Positions 1 to 10,363 are shown, numbered from the stretch's first letter. The stretch: DNA of 64,000 nucleotides from Trichobilharzia regenti (GCA_944472135.2 OX235270.1:141809632-141873631); one strand, 5' to 3'. Notes: generated by a model from the letters alone, not told the origin. A program made the numbers and translations.

Positions 1-2086
1 GGCCGTAGGTCATTTGATCAGCTGATGGATATTGGCGTTATTTTTGGAAAAGACGTCAAGGTTAAGTCATTTTTCGTTGTTTTACACACTTTTTACATAT
101 ATTCCAACTAAAAGATGATGAAATACGGCGTATTTAGCATAAATAGGCAATGGTGGTGCCCTTATCCTGCCGTAGCTTACAGGCAGTTTGCAGTTTGTTG
201 AAAAAACGTACTTTTCCGTTCGGAATATGTCGAATTGCTTGAAGACACATGTTATAACGACCATTTCGTGAATTTGTTTGCATTTTAATGGATTACACAT
301 GGACATGATGAGGTAGGATAGCTCGTTTTGGTAATTATTTCATTTACTTTGCTGTGTACTTTTCCTAATGCTGACAAGGCTCCTCCACATGTATTTCTTT
401 AAGAAAAATCTGCAGAAATACTCAGAAATTATATACGCATAGTATTTCCTTATTTTATGGCATAAACTTGACGTTTGCAGGCAGATGCAATATCGACTTT
501 GTATCATTGAAAAATGTTTACTGACGTAATTATATACAATTCAACTAATTATTTCGTCATTTTAAACCTATTTCATGGTTAATTATTGTGTTTACACTGA
601 TAACAATGTCTACATCTGTATAATTCTTATGTTCTTTTTCAGATGATATCTACTTTTGGGAATTTCATGGATTTGGGTAATAAAGAAAAAGATACCTGCA
701 CTGTTGTCGATTTTGTATTACATGTTAATTCATTAATAAATGTATTCCTCGTTACTCGTTTGTTTATTCTACTTGATAAGACCGAATATTAGCCTTAGCG
801 TAATTTGTGAGGTACAGAGTATATGAGGCTATCTTTGAAATACTAAGTAGGAGCAGATATTCGGAGAAGCTTATTGGTAAAACATTATGTTGTAGTCAAA
901 TAAAGTAAATATGTCTAAATCGTAGAGGAGGCCTTGCGATTATAAAGCGTTTCGAGTTATCTATCGTCTTGGCAGAATACATATACTGATTCGCGATTAA
1001 TAGTCACAAAGTGAAAATAAATCTACCTGGGATAGTTTGCTTGTGATTTCTGCATGCCGTAATGTGCCATGAGGAGAGACTATAACTATACTGTTAGATG
1101 TATAACTCAGTGCAACTACGTTACCGCAATAATTAAAAACAGAATGCCTAAGGTTCTCAGCCACGGAACACGGTACTTTGCTATCTACTCATATAATCAC
1201 GTAAACAAAAGTTTTCCAGACGCTGCATTTACCCCTAACAGTTTACCCTAAACTTCTAACTTAGCACGTGTTACTTATGTTGCTGGAACATAATCGCATT
1301 ACAACAGAAGGAACACAGATTCATTGAAAAATTGTTCATTAAACAAAAGTCAGATTTCAAATGGACACATAATTCAGATGAGTAGTCCTCTGTTACCGTC
1401 AGTAAGTTCCATTTGCGTACACGGCACATACATGTTTTTCCATAAGTCTGAAAAGGTTTAGGAAAAGCATTATTGACTTGGGTATTATATGTGTGATCTG
1501 AATAAAAAAATTTTCCTGATAAGCATTTACAAGTAATCACTTTACAAACAATATATATATATATATATAAGTAGCCCAGTAGTTTTCACTAAACTTAAGG
1601 GACTTCTCAATTTATCGTTGGTCGGTATCTAGTAGGTCCATCGAAGCATCATGAAATGATAAAATTATTTAACGACAAGTTATGCAATAGTTTCCAAAGT
1701 TTGTACAAACATTTTAGCAAAAATGGCAACGACTTTATGACAAATAATAGGTCTTGACAGCAATAATAATAACATTCATGTTCATAGTGACTATAAAAAC
1801 AATAATAGGTATTATTATCGCAACGAATCCATCATTAACTTAGATGGACGACTGATAATAAAACAATCATATCAAATAAATGTATCGCTTAATCTTAAGA
1901 AGCGTGTGTTTACTTACTTTCACTGTATTCTGTCAATACTGATGTTCTCACCTAGCTTATTCCAACTAAATTCAAGACTAATTCTGAAAGTGAGTGGAGA
2001 TCCAGTTTATGTCAAATAAAAACATGTACCCTACATGTATTACACTGCTTACTGAGAAATCTGATGCCTGCTCTCCGATCTTCGTG
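1..2086. other. No recognisable gene
   Basis: AT-rich sequence with only short open frames (up to about 90 codons) that resemble nothing I know. A (TA)n run lies near 1551-1570. It could be intergenic, or an intron of a gene outside the window. Confidence 0.5.
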
Positions 2087-2154
2087 ACAAGAACACAGTT
2101 CATCTAGGTTTACCTACATATATGTAGGTAAACCTAGATGAACTGTGTTCTTGT
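2087..2154. repeat. Perfect 68-nt palindrome
   Basis: Both arms are exact reverse complements with no spacer; the centre lies between 2120 and 2121. It could form a cruciform in DNA or a long hairpin in RNA. No coding frame explains it. Confidence 0.95.
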
Positions 2155-2182
2155 ATACTTTTGTATATATACAAAAGTATAC
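2153..2182. repeat. Second perfect palindrome, 30 nt
   Basis: This follows the first palindrome with a 2-nt overlap. The arms read gtatacttttgtata and its exact complement. Two abutting perfect palindromes suggest fold-back synthesis or inverted-duplication repair rather than a protein site. Confidence 0.9.
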
Positions 2183-2586
2183 CATGTCGTTTTTATCATG
2201 GTTAGCCAGACCACTGTGTATATTATACTTATTTAAGGATCTCTGAAAATAATGGTCAAGCGATAATTGAAGTTGCTTGAAGTTATCACCTCTTCGGAAC
2301 ACTGGATGCATTCATGACACTCCTACGAATTCCCTAGATCTTGATATAAGATGAATTCATTGAATTCAGCAAATAAATCCACTGCTATATCATTTCTTTC
2401 CTGAGCTGTAATAATTTGTGTTGTTAATTATCTCTCCAATTTGATAAAACGCTCACGGAAATTCAGAACTTAACGAAGCAGCAAAATGATGTTTGAAATT
2501 GCCTCAACTCGAATGACAAACTGGCCAATCACAAGTGAGCGAATCGCTTGTTTATCTCATTCGCGGTCACTCAAAGTTACTATTTT
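2183..2586. other. No recognisable gene
   Basis: Low-complexity AT-rich DNA between the palindromes and the first SINE. I see no domain, RNA or repeat that I can name. Confidence 0.4.
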
Positions 2587-2778
2587 TTTTCTAATATTTT
2601 TAATTTACAGCTTGATTCCACACTGTATTTTTGGTACAAGTATGGAATTTTCAGCATGGATATCGGTGGCCCAAATTTTGCCGGCCGACCATAGATATCA
2701 GGTGTGCGTCCGCGCGGGCTCGAACCCGGACCATGTGCATGGTCAGCGAGAGTCCTAACCACTGTGCCACCGATGCAT
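2587..2778 (-). mobile_element. tRNA-derived SINE with CR1-like tail (SINE-L)
   Basis: On the minus strand a tRNA-like head (A-box-like tggcacagtggttagg, B-box-like ggttcgagcccgcg) leads into a body with tatctatggtcggccggc. The tail (gctgaaaattccatacttgt, then gtgtggaatcaagctgtaaa) matches the 3' end of the CR1-like LINE seen near 14.8 and 46.2 kb. The same element recurs at 3003-3198 and 39776-39955. The shared tail suggests it uses that LINE's machinery; that link is inference. Confidence 0.85.
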
Positions 2779-3002
2779 GGCCGTCGACAGGCTGTCCGAC
2801 AGGCTGCCTGCACCCCTGAGCTGGTGAGTTAACTGTTGGTAGTGTAGTGTCTTTTTTAAGCTAATAAAATGGATACTGAAAGTGGGGACTCTAAAGAATA
2901 GCGCCCCAAACCGAAACGACCTTCGAACAAAAAAGTGTCCTTGAGCGAGGAATCAGTTGACTGTATCATTTTCGGAAGTAATGATTTATTTATTTTATTT
3001 TT

Positions 3003-3198
3003 TTATTTATTTTATTTTTGATTTACAGCTTGATTCCACACTGTATTTTTGGTTCAAGTATGGAATTTTCAGCATGGATATCGGTAGCCCAAATTTTGCA
3101 GGCCGACCATAGATATCAGGTGTGCGCCGGCGTGGGCTCGAACCCCGGACCATGTGCATGGTCGGCGAGAGTCCTAACCACTGTGCCACAGACGCACT
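3003..3198 (-). mobile_element. SINE-L inserted inside the Merlin element
   Basis: Same family as 2587-2778, same orientation and similar along its whole length, ending at the tRNA-like head (tgcgtctgtggcacagtggt). It lies between the Merlin left end and the first codons of the transposase relic, so it inserted after the Merlin copy or travelled with it. Confidence 0.85.
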
Positions 3199-4035
3199 AT
3201 GGATGTTTTCTATTACTGTTTGGATAACGGACTGATAGCTTTGTCGAAAATTTGCCAATGCGGAGGAGTTATGCATATACAAAAATACACAGAGGCCATT
3301 GATGGCTTTGTATACAGATGTATTGAGTGTCGAAAGAGGAAATTGGTTCGAGAAGGTTTTTCGTTGTTTTTTTGTTTACAGATCCCTTAGGAACTTTTCT
3401 CTCAAGGTCTAAACTACCTTTGACGAAAATTTTAATGATCTGTAACTTCTGGGTCCTGAAAAGAGCAGTCACAGCTACAGCTTATGAAACAGAAAATTCA
3501 GAGGTGTCAGCAGTGCAATGGTTCAACTACTGCAGAAATGTTTCCTCCTGGAAAATGAACACCCTGACTCAAGTTCTCGGAGGAGTCGGCAGCATAGTCC
3601 ATATTGATGAGACTGTACTTATAAAAAGGAAATACAACCGCGGGAGATTACAAGCAAACCAGCAGTGGATACTGGGTATCTGCGACACGACACTGCGCAA
3701 AGGGTATATAGAAGCGATTCCCAATCGCAGTATTAGTGCCTATTAATAAGCGTTTGGTGTTGCCGGGGACGACCATTCATACAGATGAATGGAGCGGATG
3801 CCGTCAATTATCGAATCATGGGTACATTCATCATGTTGTTAATCACACGGACGGTTTCCGGAATCCTTTGGATGGAACCCACACCAGTTCCATTGAAAGA
3901 TTTTGGAGTCGTCTAAAAAGACGTATAAGAGCGGTTAATGGATCGAGAAATCCCATGATTCACAAATACCTGGATGGATTTATGTACCGAAACAGGTTTC
4001 CTATGATAATGAAGACTCCTATGAGAAACTGGTAG
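3199..4035 (+). pseudogene. Merlin (IS1595/ISXO2-like) transposase, frameshifted
   Basis: This would be a cut-and-paste transposase. The reading moves through three frames: 3199-3390, then about 3327-3746, then about 3736-4035. In order it shows a zinc-ribbon-like start (CQCGG, then CIECRKRK), a first catalytic Asp in HIDETVLIKRKYNRGR, a second Asp in IHTDEWSGCRQL, and the C-terminal acidic residue in SSIERFWSRLKRR. This D-D-E layout and the TDEW and IERFW motifs are typical of the ISXO2-like family. One frame break lies in a T-rich stretch near 3360 and another near 3735. The start may have been altered by the SINE directly upstream. The family call is firm and the copy is surely non-functional. 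Confidence 0.88.
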
Positions 4036-4289
4036 GCTTTTTTGCAACATATACGCGAACGCCATTCTTTGTAACTGTTTATTATGATTGCATTACTTAA
4101 ACCGTTTTTTACAATTATGCGCCTTTTTTTTTAGCCTTCTCATTGGCCGAAGTTGTCCCTGTCAAGGTCATTTTTGCGTTAAAAGTTCGTTTCGGTTTGG
4201 GCCGCTATTCTTTAGAGTCACCCTGAAGGTGAGGTAGTACCAAGTTTTAGTAATGTAAATCCCCGTAGATGCCTTAGAAGTACTTTATT

Positions 4290-5795
4290 CTTGTTAATAT
4301 AGCCTTGTGCTTTAGCTTTGTTTGAAAAAGAGACATGCCACCGATCCACATTGTATAGAAGAACTACGAGATTGAAGTCGCAGTTGCTCGGTGACTTAGC
4401 CAAGATGATACTTCCCGATTTTAGTGACGAGGCTGGCGAATGTCAAGTAGATGAAACTTCTTGTAGCGTCGTAAACGTGGAAAGTGACATGCAAATCACT
4501 TTACCAAGTTGGTTTCTTAGCATTTCATGCGACGACAAATGATAAGGTGTTGCCGCGGGCGCTCTGTTGTCTCATGAGAAATGTTCCAATAAGGCAGAAG
4601 AACTCAATTCAAAGGCAGAACTTAGGGCGACAGCCTTTAAGCTTATTCTGACTACTAAAACATCCATTGTTGATGGTGTAAAGAGAATGCGATTATTCAA
4701 ACGGCGTCTTCCAAGTTTACCAACAAATATAAGACACCTGAAAACTAGCCAGTCATGCTCCTCAACTGTTATTGGTAGTAAATATATATACTTACGCCTA
4801 TACTGAGTTGTTGGTGTCAGTTTGCATCTTTTGATTGCGTTAGTCTGCAGCTGAGTGTTGATGGATTGTCACTGTTTAACAATGGTACACAGCAAGTTTG
4901 GCCGATATTGGGTAGACTGGTGAAACCGTTTCTTAGTGATATATTCCTTTTTGGAGTTTATGGTGGTTTTCATAAACCGTCTGACTTCAGTAACTTTTTA
5001 ATGCCAGTTTTAACTGACATGGAGCATTTATATGCACATGGTCTGCAAATCAATGAGAGGCACATCGGCTTCCGGCTTAACAGTGTCATCTGCAATAAGC
5101 CTGCAAGATCTGATGTCACTTTTACAGCAAGTCACAACAGTAGGAAAAGGTGTGACAGATGTTGCGTTACTGGAAACCATGTAGACCGGCGCATGGTATT
5201 CAAGGATGTTAACAGCTGTCGCAGGACAGATAATAGCTTTAGGAGTAAGGATGATGCCGATTACCACCGTGACACATCAGTATTTGAGAGACTGCCAATT
5301 GATATGGTTAGTACTTTTCCATTAGATTACATGCATTTAGTCTGCTTAGGTGTTGTAAAGCGGCAATTGGGTATATGGTTGCGTTTGGCAAAACAACGCC
5401 AATTCGGATTAAGCAATGAAACAGTTGCTTGTATTAACCAAAGGCTACAGGATGCGGAAAGCTGCATTCCTAATGACTTCCAAAGGAAGTGTCGCAGCTT
5501 TGAGTCTCTTCACTTTTGGAAGGCAACTGAATGCCGGATATTTCTCGTGTATTTGGGTCCAGTTGTATTACATAACCTTTTGCCCACTCCATTGTACGCA
5601 AAATTCTTCAGATTGTTCACGAGTGTCTACATTTTATGTCATCCTCGTTATCACCTTAAATTGTGCAACACCGTAAATCAACAGCTCAGGCAATATGTAC
5701 TATGTTTCGACAGCCTCTACCCTGATGAGTTGGTTTACAATGTGCACGCTCTTCAGCATTTAGCTGAGGACGTCTCTGAACACGGTTGTCTATAA
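4290..5795 (+). pseudogene. CACTA-like (tnp2-type) transposase fragment
   Basis: The best open stretch, 4866-5795 (309 codons), encodes SVDGLSLFNNGTQQVWPILG, then VYGGFHKPSDFSNFL, a Cys-rich segment (RKRCDRCCVTGN), and FPLDYMHLVCLGVVKRQL. DGLxLF...WPILG and DYMHLVCLGV are characteristic of the large animal transposases related to CACTA/EnSpm (tnp2); schistosomes have such a family. Related upstream coding lies at 4318-4542 and 4567-4806, interrupted by stops and possibly a short intron near 4780-4820. No CACTA terminal repeats were identified, and the C-terminal part is missing after 5795. It directly follows the Merlin right duplication. An active gene is unlikely. Confidence 0.7.
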
Positions 5796-6360
5796 TTCTG
5801 AATTAAATCTCAGTAATTCTGAAATAATTCTAGCATCCTATAGTGAGTAAATTATGAATCTGTTCTGAAATGGATTGTTTAGTGGCACAAACTAGAACTC
5901 AGTGCTGGTTTCAGCATTGCTAGCGCTAATTCAGCGCCGTGTTATTTTTTTAGGCATTTCCAGGAGTAGATCAGAACCTACTGGGTTAGCTTATTAGCTT
6001 TATTTCAGCCCTTTCAGATCATTTTCAGCACTGACTAGCATTACTTTAGAACGAAAAGACTTCTGCTTATTATTTATTTATTTATTTAAACGCATAAAAA
6101 CTTGGTACAATATAGCACCAAGAAGGATGCGCCACACAATAATAATAAAACAACATAGATCAAAAGAAAAAAAGAAGATATATATATATAAGTAGAGAAC
6201 GGATAAAAAACTTCATCTGGAAGGAAAACAGTCATGCTTAACAAGCTCAAACAGTATTGGTTAACTATCATCGGGAAGGGAAGAAAGAAGGAAATTGCAA
6301 CACGTGTGATAGCACGTGATAAGTTTTATTGATTGTTTCTCGCTTTATTCAATTCATTGT
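5796..6360. other. No recognisable gene
   Basis: AT-rich DNA with a (ttta)n run near 6070 and a TA run near 6180. It may include the remainder of the CACTA-like element. Nothing else can be named. Confidence 0.4.
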
Positions 6361-6745
6361 GTTAGGGCTGAGATACTGCCCCGGCGCCCAGACCGAAGCA
6401 GGTGGTTTTATTAAGGGACCACCCCCGAGCCTTCGACTTGGAGTCTAATCAGCAAGGCAGTGGAGCAGCGTCAGGAGCTGCATTCGCATGGTTGCCGGTG
6501 ACCCATATGGGTTCATACGCCATTTGGTCCGATCCAATACTGGAGCCCATGTACCCCATGGTAACTGCTTTACGTTTAACCGCTATCCAAACAACCTTCC
6601 TGATATGGTATGACCTGCAGGGACAGAGTCCCAGTCAGTTTAGCATGCTGGGTCATTACGGTATTCAAGCCCGACCACCACGACAAGGTAGCAGTTATCG
6701 GCCGGGGCTACTTATTATCATCACCTGTGTCCTACGCCGGCGCAA
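6361..6745 (-). mobile_element. RTE LINE 5' region fragment
   Basis: Read on the minus strand, the part at about 6540-6745 matches the RTE-type 5' region at 16297-16450 (shared caaccttcctg, gctgggtcatta, and the ccaccac...aaggtagca motif). The part at 6361-6513 recurs inverted at 7459-7612 inside a host exon, with few mismatches. No endonuclease or RT domain is present in this piece. Confidence 0.75.
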
Positions 6746-7077
6746 TTAATTTAGTTTACAGAAAGAAATCAGTTTTTATAATTGAGAGACTTTTGTATTT
6801 ATAAACTGTAGTAAAATGTCACTGCAATTCCGTCAAGTGAGATCCACTGGTAGCATCCTGCAAATAAGCAAAATAAAAGATTAGTTGATGAAAATTTGTG
6901 CTCAGCGCATTCTAAGCACTTATATTTATAAAAGTTTACGTACATAACTGCCACTGTTGTATCCCCTGGTATCTTTTTCATTTGCCTAAAAATGAAAACA
7001 ATGTTGTGATTACTACATGTTGAATAAACGTTGACCTATAAAAGTAAGCAGACGTTTCGCAATATTAACTGAATTCC

Positions 7078-7205
7078 TTACTTCCGCTTACGCCATTGAA
7101 CACGATCTTTCAAACTATGAAAGTACGATTTCGTGGCCTTATCCATTATGTCACCAACCTCTCTCAACGTCATTAGTTGGCCGGAGAACTGCGACATAAT
7201 TACAG
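7078..7205 (-). CDS. Last exon of an unrecognised host gene
   Basis: The frame continues from the exon at 7240-7399 across a 34-nt intron (donor gtaagt, acceptor tgtag) and ends at a TAA at 7078-7080. The predicted end runs VIMSQFSGQLMTLREVGDIM and finishes KDRVQWRKRK, a basic C terminus. Such very short introns are typical of schistosome 5' gene regions. I do not recognise the family. The splice sites and uninterrupted frame support real coding. Confidence 0.6.
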
Positions 7206-7239
7206 CTACAGAACCAAGTACTTGGTTAGTGAAACTTAC

Positions 7240-7399
7240 ATCTCATTATTTTATAAAAGGCATAAGGCATAATTCTGGACATTGTCAAAGTCCCCTGGAA
7301 TGTAAACTTCAAACCCACTTCAGTTTTTCGAACGTGGTGCATCATGGCCTTAGGTGATAACTTTGGATCACTCTGAAGGCATCTAACCATCTTAGCAGT
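7240..7399 (-). CDS. Internal exon of the same unrecognised gene
   Basis: Bounded by an acceptor ttcttgtag and a donor gtaagt on the minus strand, it encodes TAKMVRCLQSDPKLSPKAMM, then HHVRKTEVGLKFTFQGTLTM and SRIMPYAFYKIMR. It is in phase with the exons on both sides. No named domain is visible. Confidence 0.6.
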
Positions 7400-7437
7400 C
7401 TACAAGAAATAAGAATTAAATATGTCAACTCACATAC

Positions 7438-7748
7438 TGCTGTTTGTACTTTTCGTCCAAACCCATATGGGTCACCGGCAACCATGCGAATGCAGCTCCT
7501 GACGCTGCTCCGCTGCCTTGCGGATTAGACTCCAAGTCGAAGGCTCGGGGGTGGTCCCTTAATAAAACCACCTGCTTCGGTCTGGGCGCCGGGGCAGTAT
7601 CTCAGCCCTAACTGGTCTTCATTCTCGATGGCAAACTCCACTGTTATGTCATTGTTTCCTGGAGGGTCGGTTTCCAGTCGAGATTTGTTGTTAATTGTAA
7701 CAATGTTCAGGATTTTCGTAGACAAATTGATAAGTTCCATTGCAGCAT
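7438..7748 (-). pseudogene. Host exon split by an RTE fragment
   Basis: The upstream half (7613-7748, after acceptor tttatag) encodes AAMELINLSTKILNIVTINN and, later, NNDITVEFAIENEDQ. The downstream half (7438-7458) encodes FGRKVQTA and ends at donor gtatgt. Between them, 7459-7612 is an RTE-derived piece that brings an in-frame stop soon after RLGV. Removing it in thought leaves one open exon in phase with the next, so the gene was probably intact before insertion. Either this allele is broken or splicing avoids the exon. The protein family is not recognised. Confidence 0.6.
7459..7612 (+). mobile_element. RTE fragment in exon, inverted copy of 6361-6513
   Basis: About 153 bp matching 6361-6513 in reverse complement with only scattered differences (for example aatccgcaaggc against aatcagcaaggc). 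Both ends carry the self-complementary acccatatgggt. No clear target duplication is visible. It lies inside a host coding exon. Confidence 0.85.
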
Positions 7749-7837
7749 CTATAAATAATTTTTAAGTACTAACCGGTTAATTTCTTTTAGGTCTTCTGCT
7801 AGGTACTGGCAACATGTCATCGTTCGTGTCCATCTTC

Positions 7838-8423
7838 TTAGTGCTTTGACCATAGCTTGTCAAAACGTGTATACTTTTTTTGACAATCCTCATACGTGTC
7901 TAGAAGGGTGATAATGAAATAATCCGACTTACCAAAATCCTGTAGTTGAGAGAATTTCAACAATGACCATCCATCCCCAGTATACACAGGCTCTAGATGG
8001 TTTGCAATGCTGATGTATGCATACAAATCACTTCCCAAAACCAGTGTTTGGGATAGCGACTAAACTATCATCTTCTGGTGAATGGATGACGAGAATTCTG
8101 CAAATAGAAATGTGCTCAATTGGAAATACGGCTGTTATTTTATTATGTATCAGGTTGCTTAAAATAAATAACAGCATGGATATACCTGTCTCAAAAACTC
8201 CGAATAAACTGTCAAATGAACTTCAGTTTGACCAACAACATGTTCGAATTTGACAACAAATAGATCTTTCAATTCAAGTAATAAGTCACTAGAAACCTCA
8301 TTGAAGTCATCCAGTTTTCTCAAACCACCATGTATGCCAATTAAGAAAACGTCATTGACATATAAAGTTGTGATCCGACCACAGTTGTTGCGAAGAACTG
8401 GTTCGATATAGATAAACCGTCAT
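7838..8423 (-). CDS. Exons of an unrecognised host gene
   Basis: Three in-phase minus-strand exons can be assembled. Exon A (8186 to about 8423) has VNDVFLIGIHGGLRKLDDFN and KFEHVVGQTEVHLTVYSEFL, with donor gtatat. Exon B (7933-8059; acceptor agtttag, donor gtaagt) has SDLYAYISIANHLEPVYTGD. Exon C (7838-7899; acceptor cttctag) has DTYEDCQKKYTRFDKLWSKH and then TAA. The introns are about 126 and 33 nt. Whether this is the same gene as the exons at 7078-7748 is unclear, because the stop in exon C argues for a gene end or a missed donor. Upstream exons are cut off by the LINE fragment at 8424. I do not recognise the protein. Confidence 0.55.
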
Positions 8424-8795
8424 GATATCTTGCGCAACAGCCCCTGTCTCCCCACACATAGCTACCGTCGGTTTAGGGGGGATTTGATTAGTGCCTACAA
8501 AATAACGAATGACCAGAATCGCCCAAACGAAGGTGTTCTGTCATTGAGTAGGTATAGGCTTCCTCGTGGAAATCCCAGAAGGATAGCTCACCAGAGGGCA
8601 AGGACCCAGGTATGCTCCCTCTTCCTTTCACTGCGGGTATGCTGTCCCTGGAATTCCTTACCAGCAGATGTAGCTATGGCACCGTCTGTGAACGCCTTTA
8701 AGCAAAGGCTGGACAATCATTCAGCGACACAAGGACTGTGTCCAAATGGCCTATCTCCTTATAATCCCAAACAGAAATCATGGGTAAACATCTAA
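8424..8795 (+). mobile_element. LINE reverse-transcriptase C-terminal fragment
   Basis: Open frame of about 120 codons with YRRFRGDLISAYKI, LPRGNPRRIAHQRARTQV and FLSLRVCCPWNSLPADV. RGDLI..YK and the S.RVc..WNSLP motif mark the C-terminal region of CR1/Rex-type LINE polymerases. It is a different LINE group from the CR1-like family at 14, 38, 45 and 53 kb. It is truncated on both sides. Confidence 0.75.
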
Positions 8796-8872
8796 ATTCT
8801 TCGATTCACTTCTTTACATTCTCTTCCGTCTTACTCTCCTGACAACTTAAACTGCACATTAATATTATTATT

Positions 8873-8878
<6 letters not shown>

Positions 8879-8906
<28 letters not shown>
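8879..8906. repeat. (TA)n microsatellite
   Basis: Uninterrupted TA run directly before a SINE head. SINEs and LINE debris in this window often sit beside such runs. Confidence 0.95.
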
Positions 8907-8908
<2 letters not shown>

Positions 8909-8910
8909 TG

Positions 8911-9137
8911 TGCGTCGGTGGCATAGCGGTTAGGACGCTCGCCGACCATGCACATGGTCCGGGGTTCGATTCCCGGCCGACGCACTCCTTTATCCCGCTA
9001 AGCCAGAATAAATGCTGGTAAAGAGGAAAGGTTGGGCATGAGGCTAGCAACCCCATCCTGTGAAGTAAACTTCAAGCCACTAGGTTGAAGCTCTATGTTC
9101 CACTGAGGGACGTGAAGGAAAAACACAACAATATATA
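8911..9137 (+). mobile_element. tRNA-derived SINE with RTE-like tail (SINE-R)
   Basis: The tRNA-like head (8912-8985) has acceptor-stem-like ends gcgtcgg and ccgacgc that pair over 7 bp, an A box tggcatagcgg and a B box ggttcgattcc. The body contains cagaataaatgctggtaaag. The tail (gaagctctatgttccactga, then gtgaaggaaaaacac) resembles the RTE 3' end (gaagccctatgttcctctag, then aaaggaaataata). Other copies: 18480-18715, 40623-40857, 46255-46480 and 52083-52293. Confidence 0.85.
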
Positions 9138-9516
9138 TATGTCAACTTAAAATTTAATCTGCTGACTGTTGTTACGTTTCCTTAATTTCTTTTTCTGTCT
9201 GTTAGTCTGAATAGCTTCACTAATTATATCTACCACTATTATTATTATTACAATTATCTCTTTTCTTTTGACGACGATACCGGCTATCTCACAATCAAGA
9301 GGCGAGCACAAAAAGGAATCAAATTAGTTTATACTAGCTTGTAAAAACGATATTGGATATTGGATTCGAATTACATAAATCAGACAGTTATTGTATGTTG
9401 GATTTTGTATTTTAATTATCTGTTACGATATTAACTCTTGGTTTAGTCTTTCGTTTTTAGAAATCCTGCTGTTTTGTTTTCGGTTTTTTAATCTAGGAAT
9501 TAAGACATTTCCCAAA

Positions 9517-10173
9517 ATGTCTGTAGCTAACAAAGCCTCCTGCAATCAAAGTGTGTCTATTTATCCTATGAATGAGTTGATGACAGCACGTAATGAGTTT
9601 CGTAATCGGTGGAATAGAGAAATGTCCGCAAATCCCTTGGCCAGATTAATCAATACTGATCATCACAGATACCCCCCCAATACAATCTTGAAAAACTGTG
9701 AGAGATATCCGTTTTCTGAGACAGACAAGTGTCAGCTCCTTTTAACTATGAGTGATGAAATGAGAAGTGAAATAATAATGAATTCAGAACATATTCCTTC
9801 TGAAATTTATGATTACATGATATCTGAGGCAGATTTTCAGCATATTTATTCACGACTGTCCAATAAAGTTTGCATGGAATATTATATGGAGTCGATAACC
9901 AGTAATCAGTGCGTTTTAGTTCGTTATTTTATGTGTGATATATGTGATTTTCTGGGAACCAATGAAGAAGACGCATTGGAACACTTGAAACAGGCAGGTC
10001 ATCCAACCTGCAGTAAATACATACCAGTTTATTATGTGGATAGCTTTAATGCTAAACCATGTCAACTTGAAGAACCACGTGTCATCATGAATCAACGTGG
10101 TAGAATTTACGGTTGGAGTGTTGGTGATTCGGTTATATGTTGTCCCACGTGCAATTTGACATTCCCAGATAAG
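9517..10173 (+). CDS. Zinc-finger protein gene, exon 1
   Basis: The coding start was chosen at 9517 (MSVANKASCNQ): the longer open frame upstream is hydrophobic, low-complexity AT-rich translation and contains a good acceptor, tttaatctag, ending at 9495. Residues 140-163 form a C2H2-like finger (CDIC, then H157 and H163). A second finger starts at C209 and C212 (CPTCNLTFPDK) and is cut by a donor aag/gtgaga at 10173/10174. The finger completes in the exon at 15440. The encoded protein would be 454 residues. Such fingers bind DNA, RNA or protein; the exact family is not recognised. Codon use is smooth, with no stops, unlike the surrounding debris. Confidence 0.85.
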
Positions 10174-10363
10174 GTGAGATTTGTTTAAAATATTTAATAC
10201 CTTGGAAAAGTGTGTATGTGTGGTTGGCTTATTACTACAGGATTGTCCTGCATCTACTTATGGTTCAAAAAGAGCGGGTAGTCATATTGTATTTAATATT
10301 CTTATGTAGGAGGTTATATCAGCTAGATTTCAGATGACCTAGCAAACACCAACTTGGTGTTGA

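Larger units (their letters stand above)
2876..4230 (+). mobile_element. Merlin-type DNA transposon with TSDs
   Basis: The element spans 2884-4222. Its ends are near-matching terminal inverted repeats: ggggactctaaagaatagcg on the left, and ggtgactctaaagaatagcg reading inward from the right, with similarity continuing through a shared ccaaaccgaaacga. The flanking 8-bp duplications are ctgaaagt (2876-2883) and ctgaaggt (4223-4230), one mismatch apart. An 8-9 bp duplication and an IS1595/ISXO2-type transposase are the hallmarks of Merlin, known from schistosomes. A SINE sits inside the left part. The transposase frame is broken, so this copy is inactive by itself. Confidence 0.9.

Noticed and set aside
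2580..2819. Short frames of 60-90 codons over 2.6-3.3 kb
   Set aside because: They lie within SINE copies and repeat with them.
3199..4035. Bacterial IS1595 insertion or contamination
   Set aside because: The ISXO2-type transposase sits between Merlin-type inverted repeats in SINE-rich eukaryotic DNA.
8912..8985. Functional tRNA gene
   Set aside because: The acceptor-like stem and A/B boxes are there, but the anticodon arm (gaccatgcacatggtc) gives no standard 7-nt loop, and the segment is the head of a repeated SINE.
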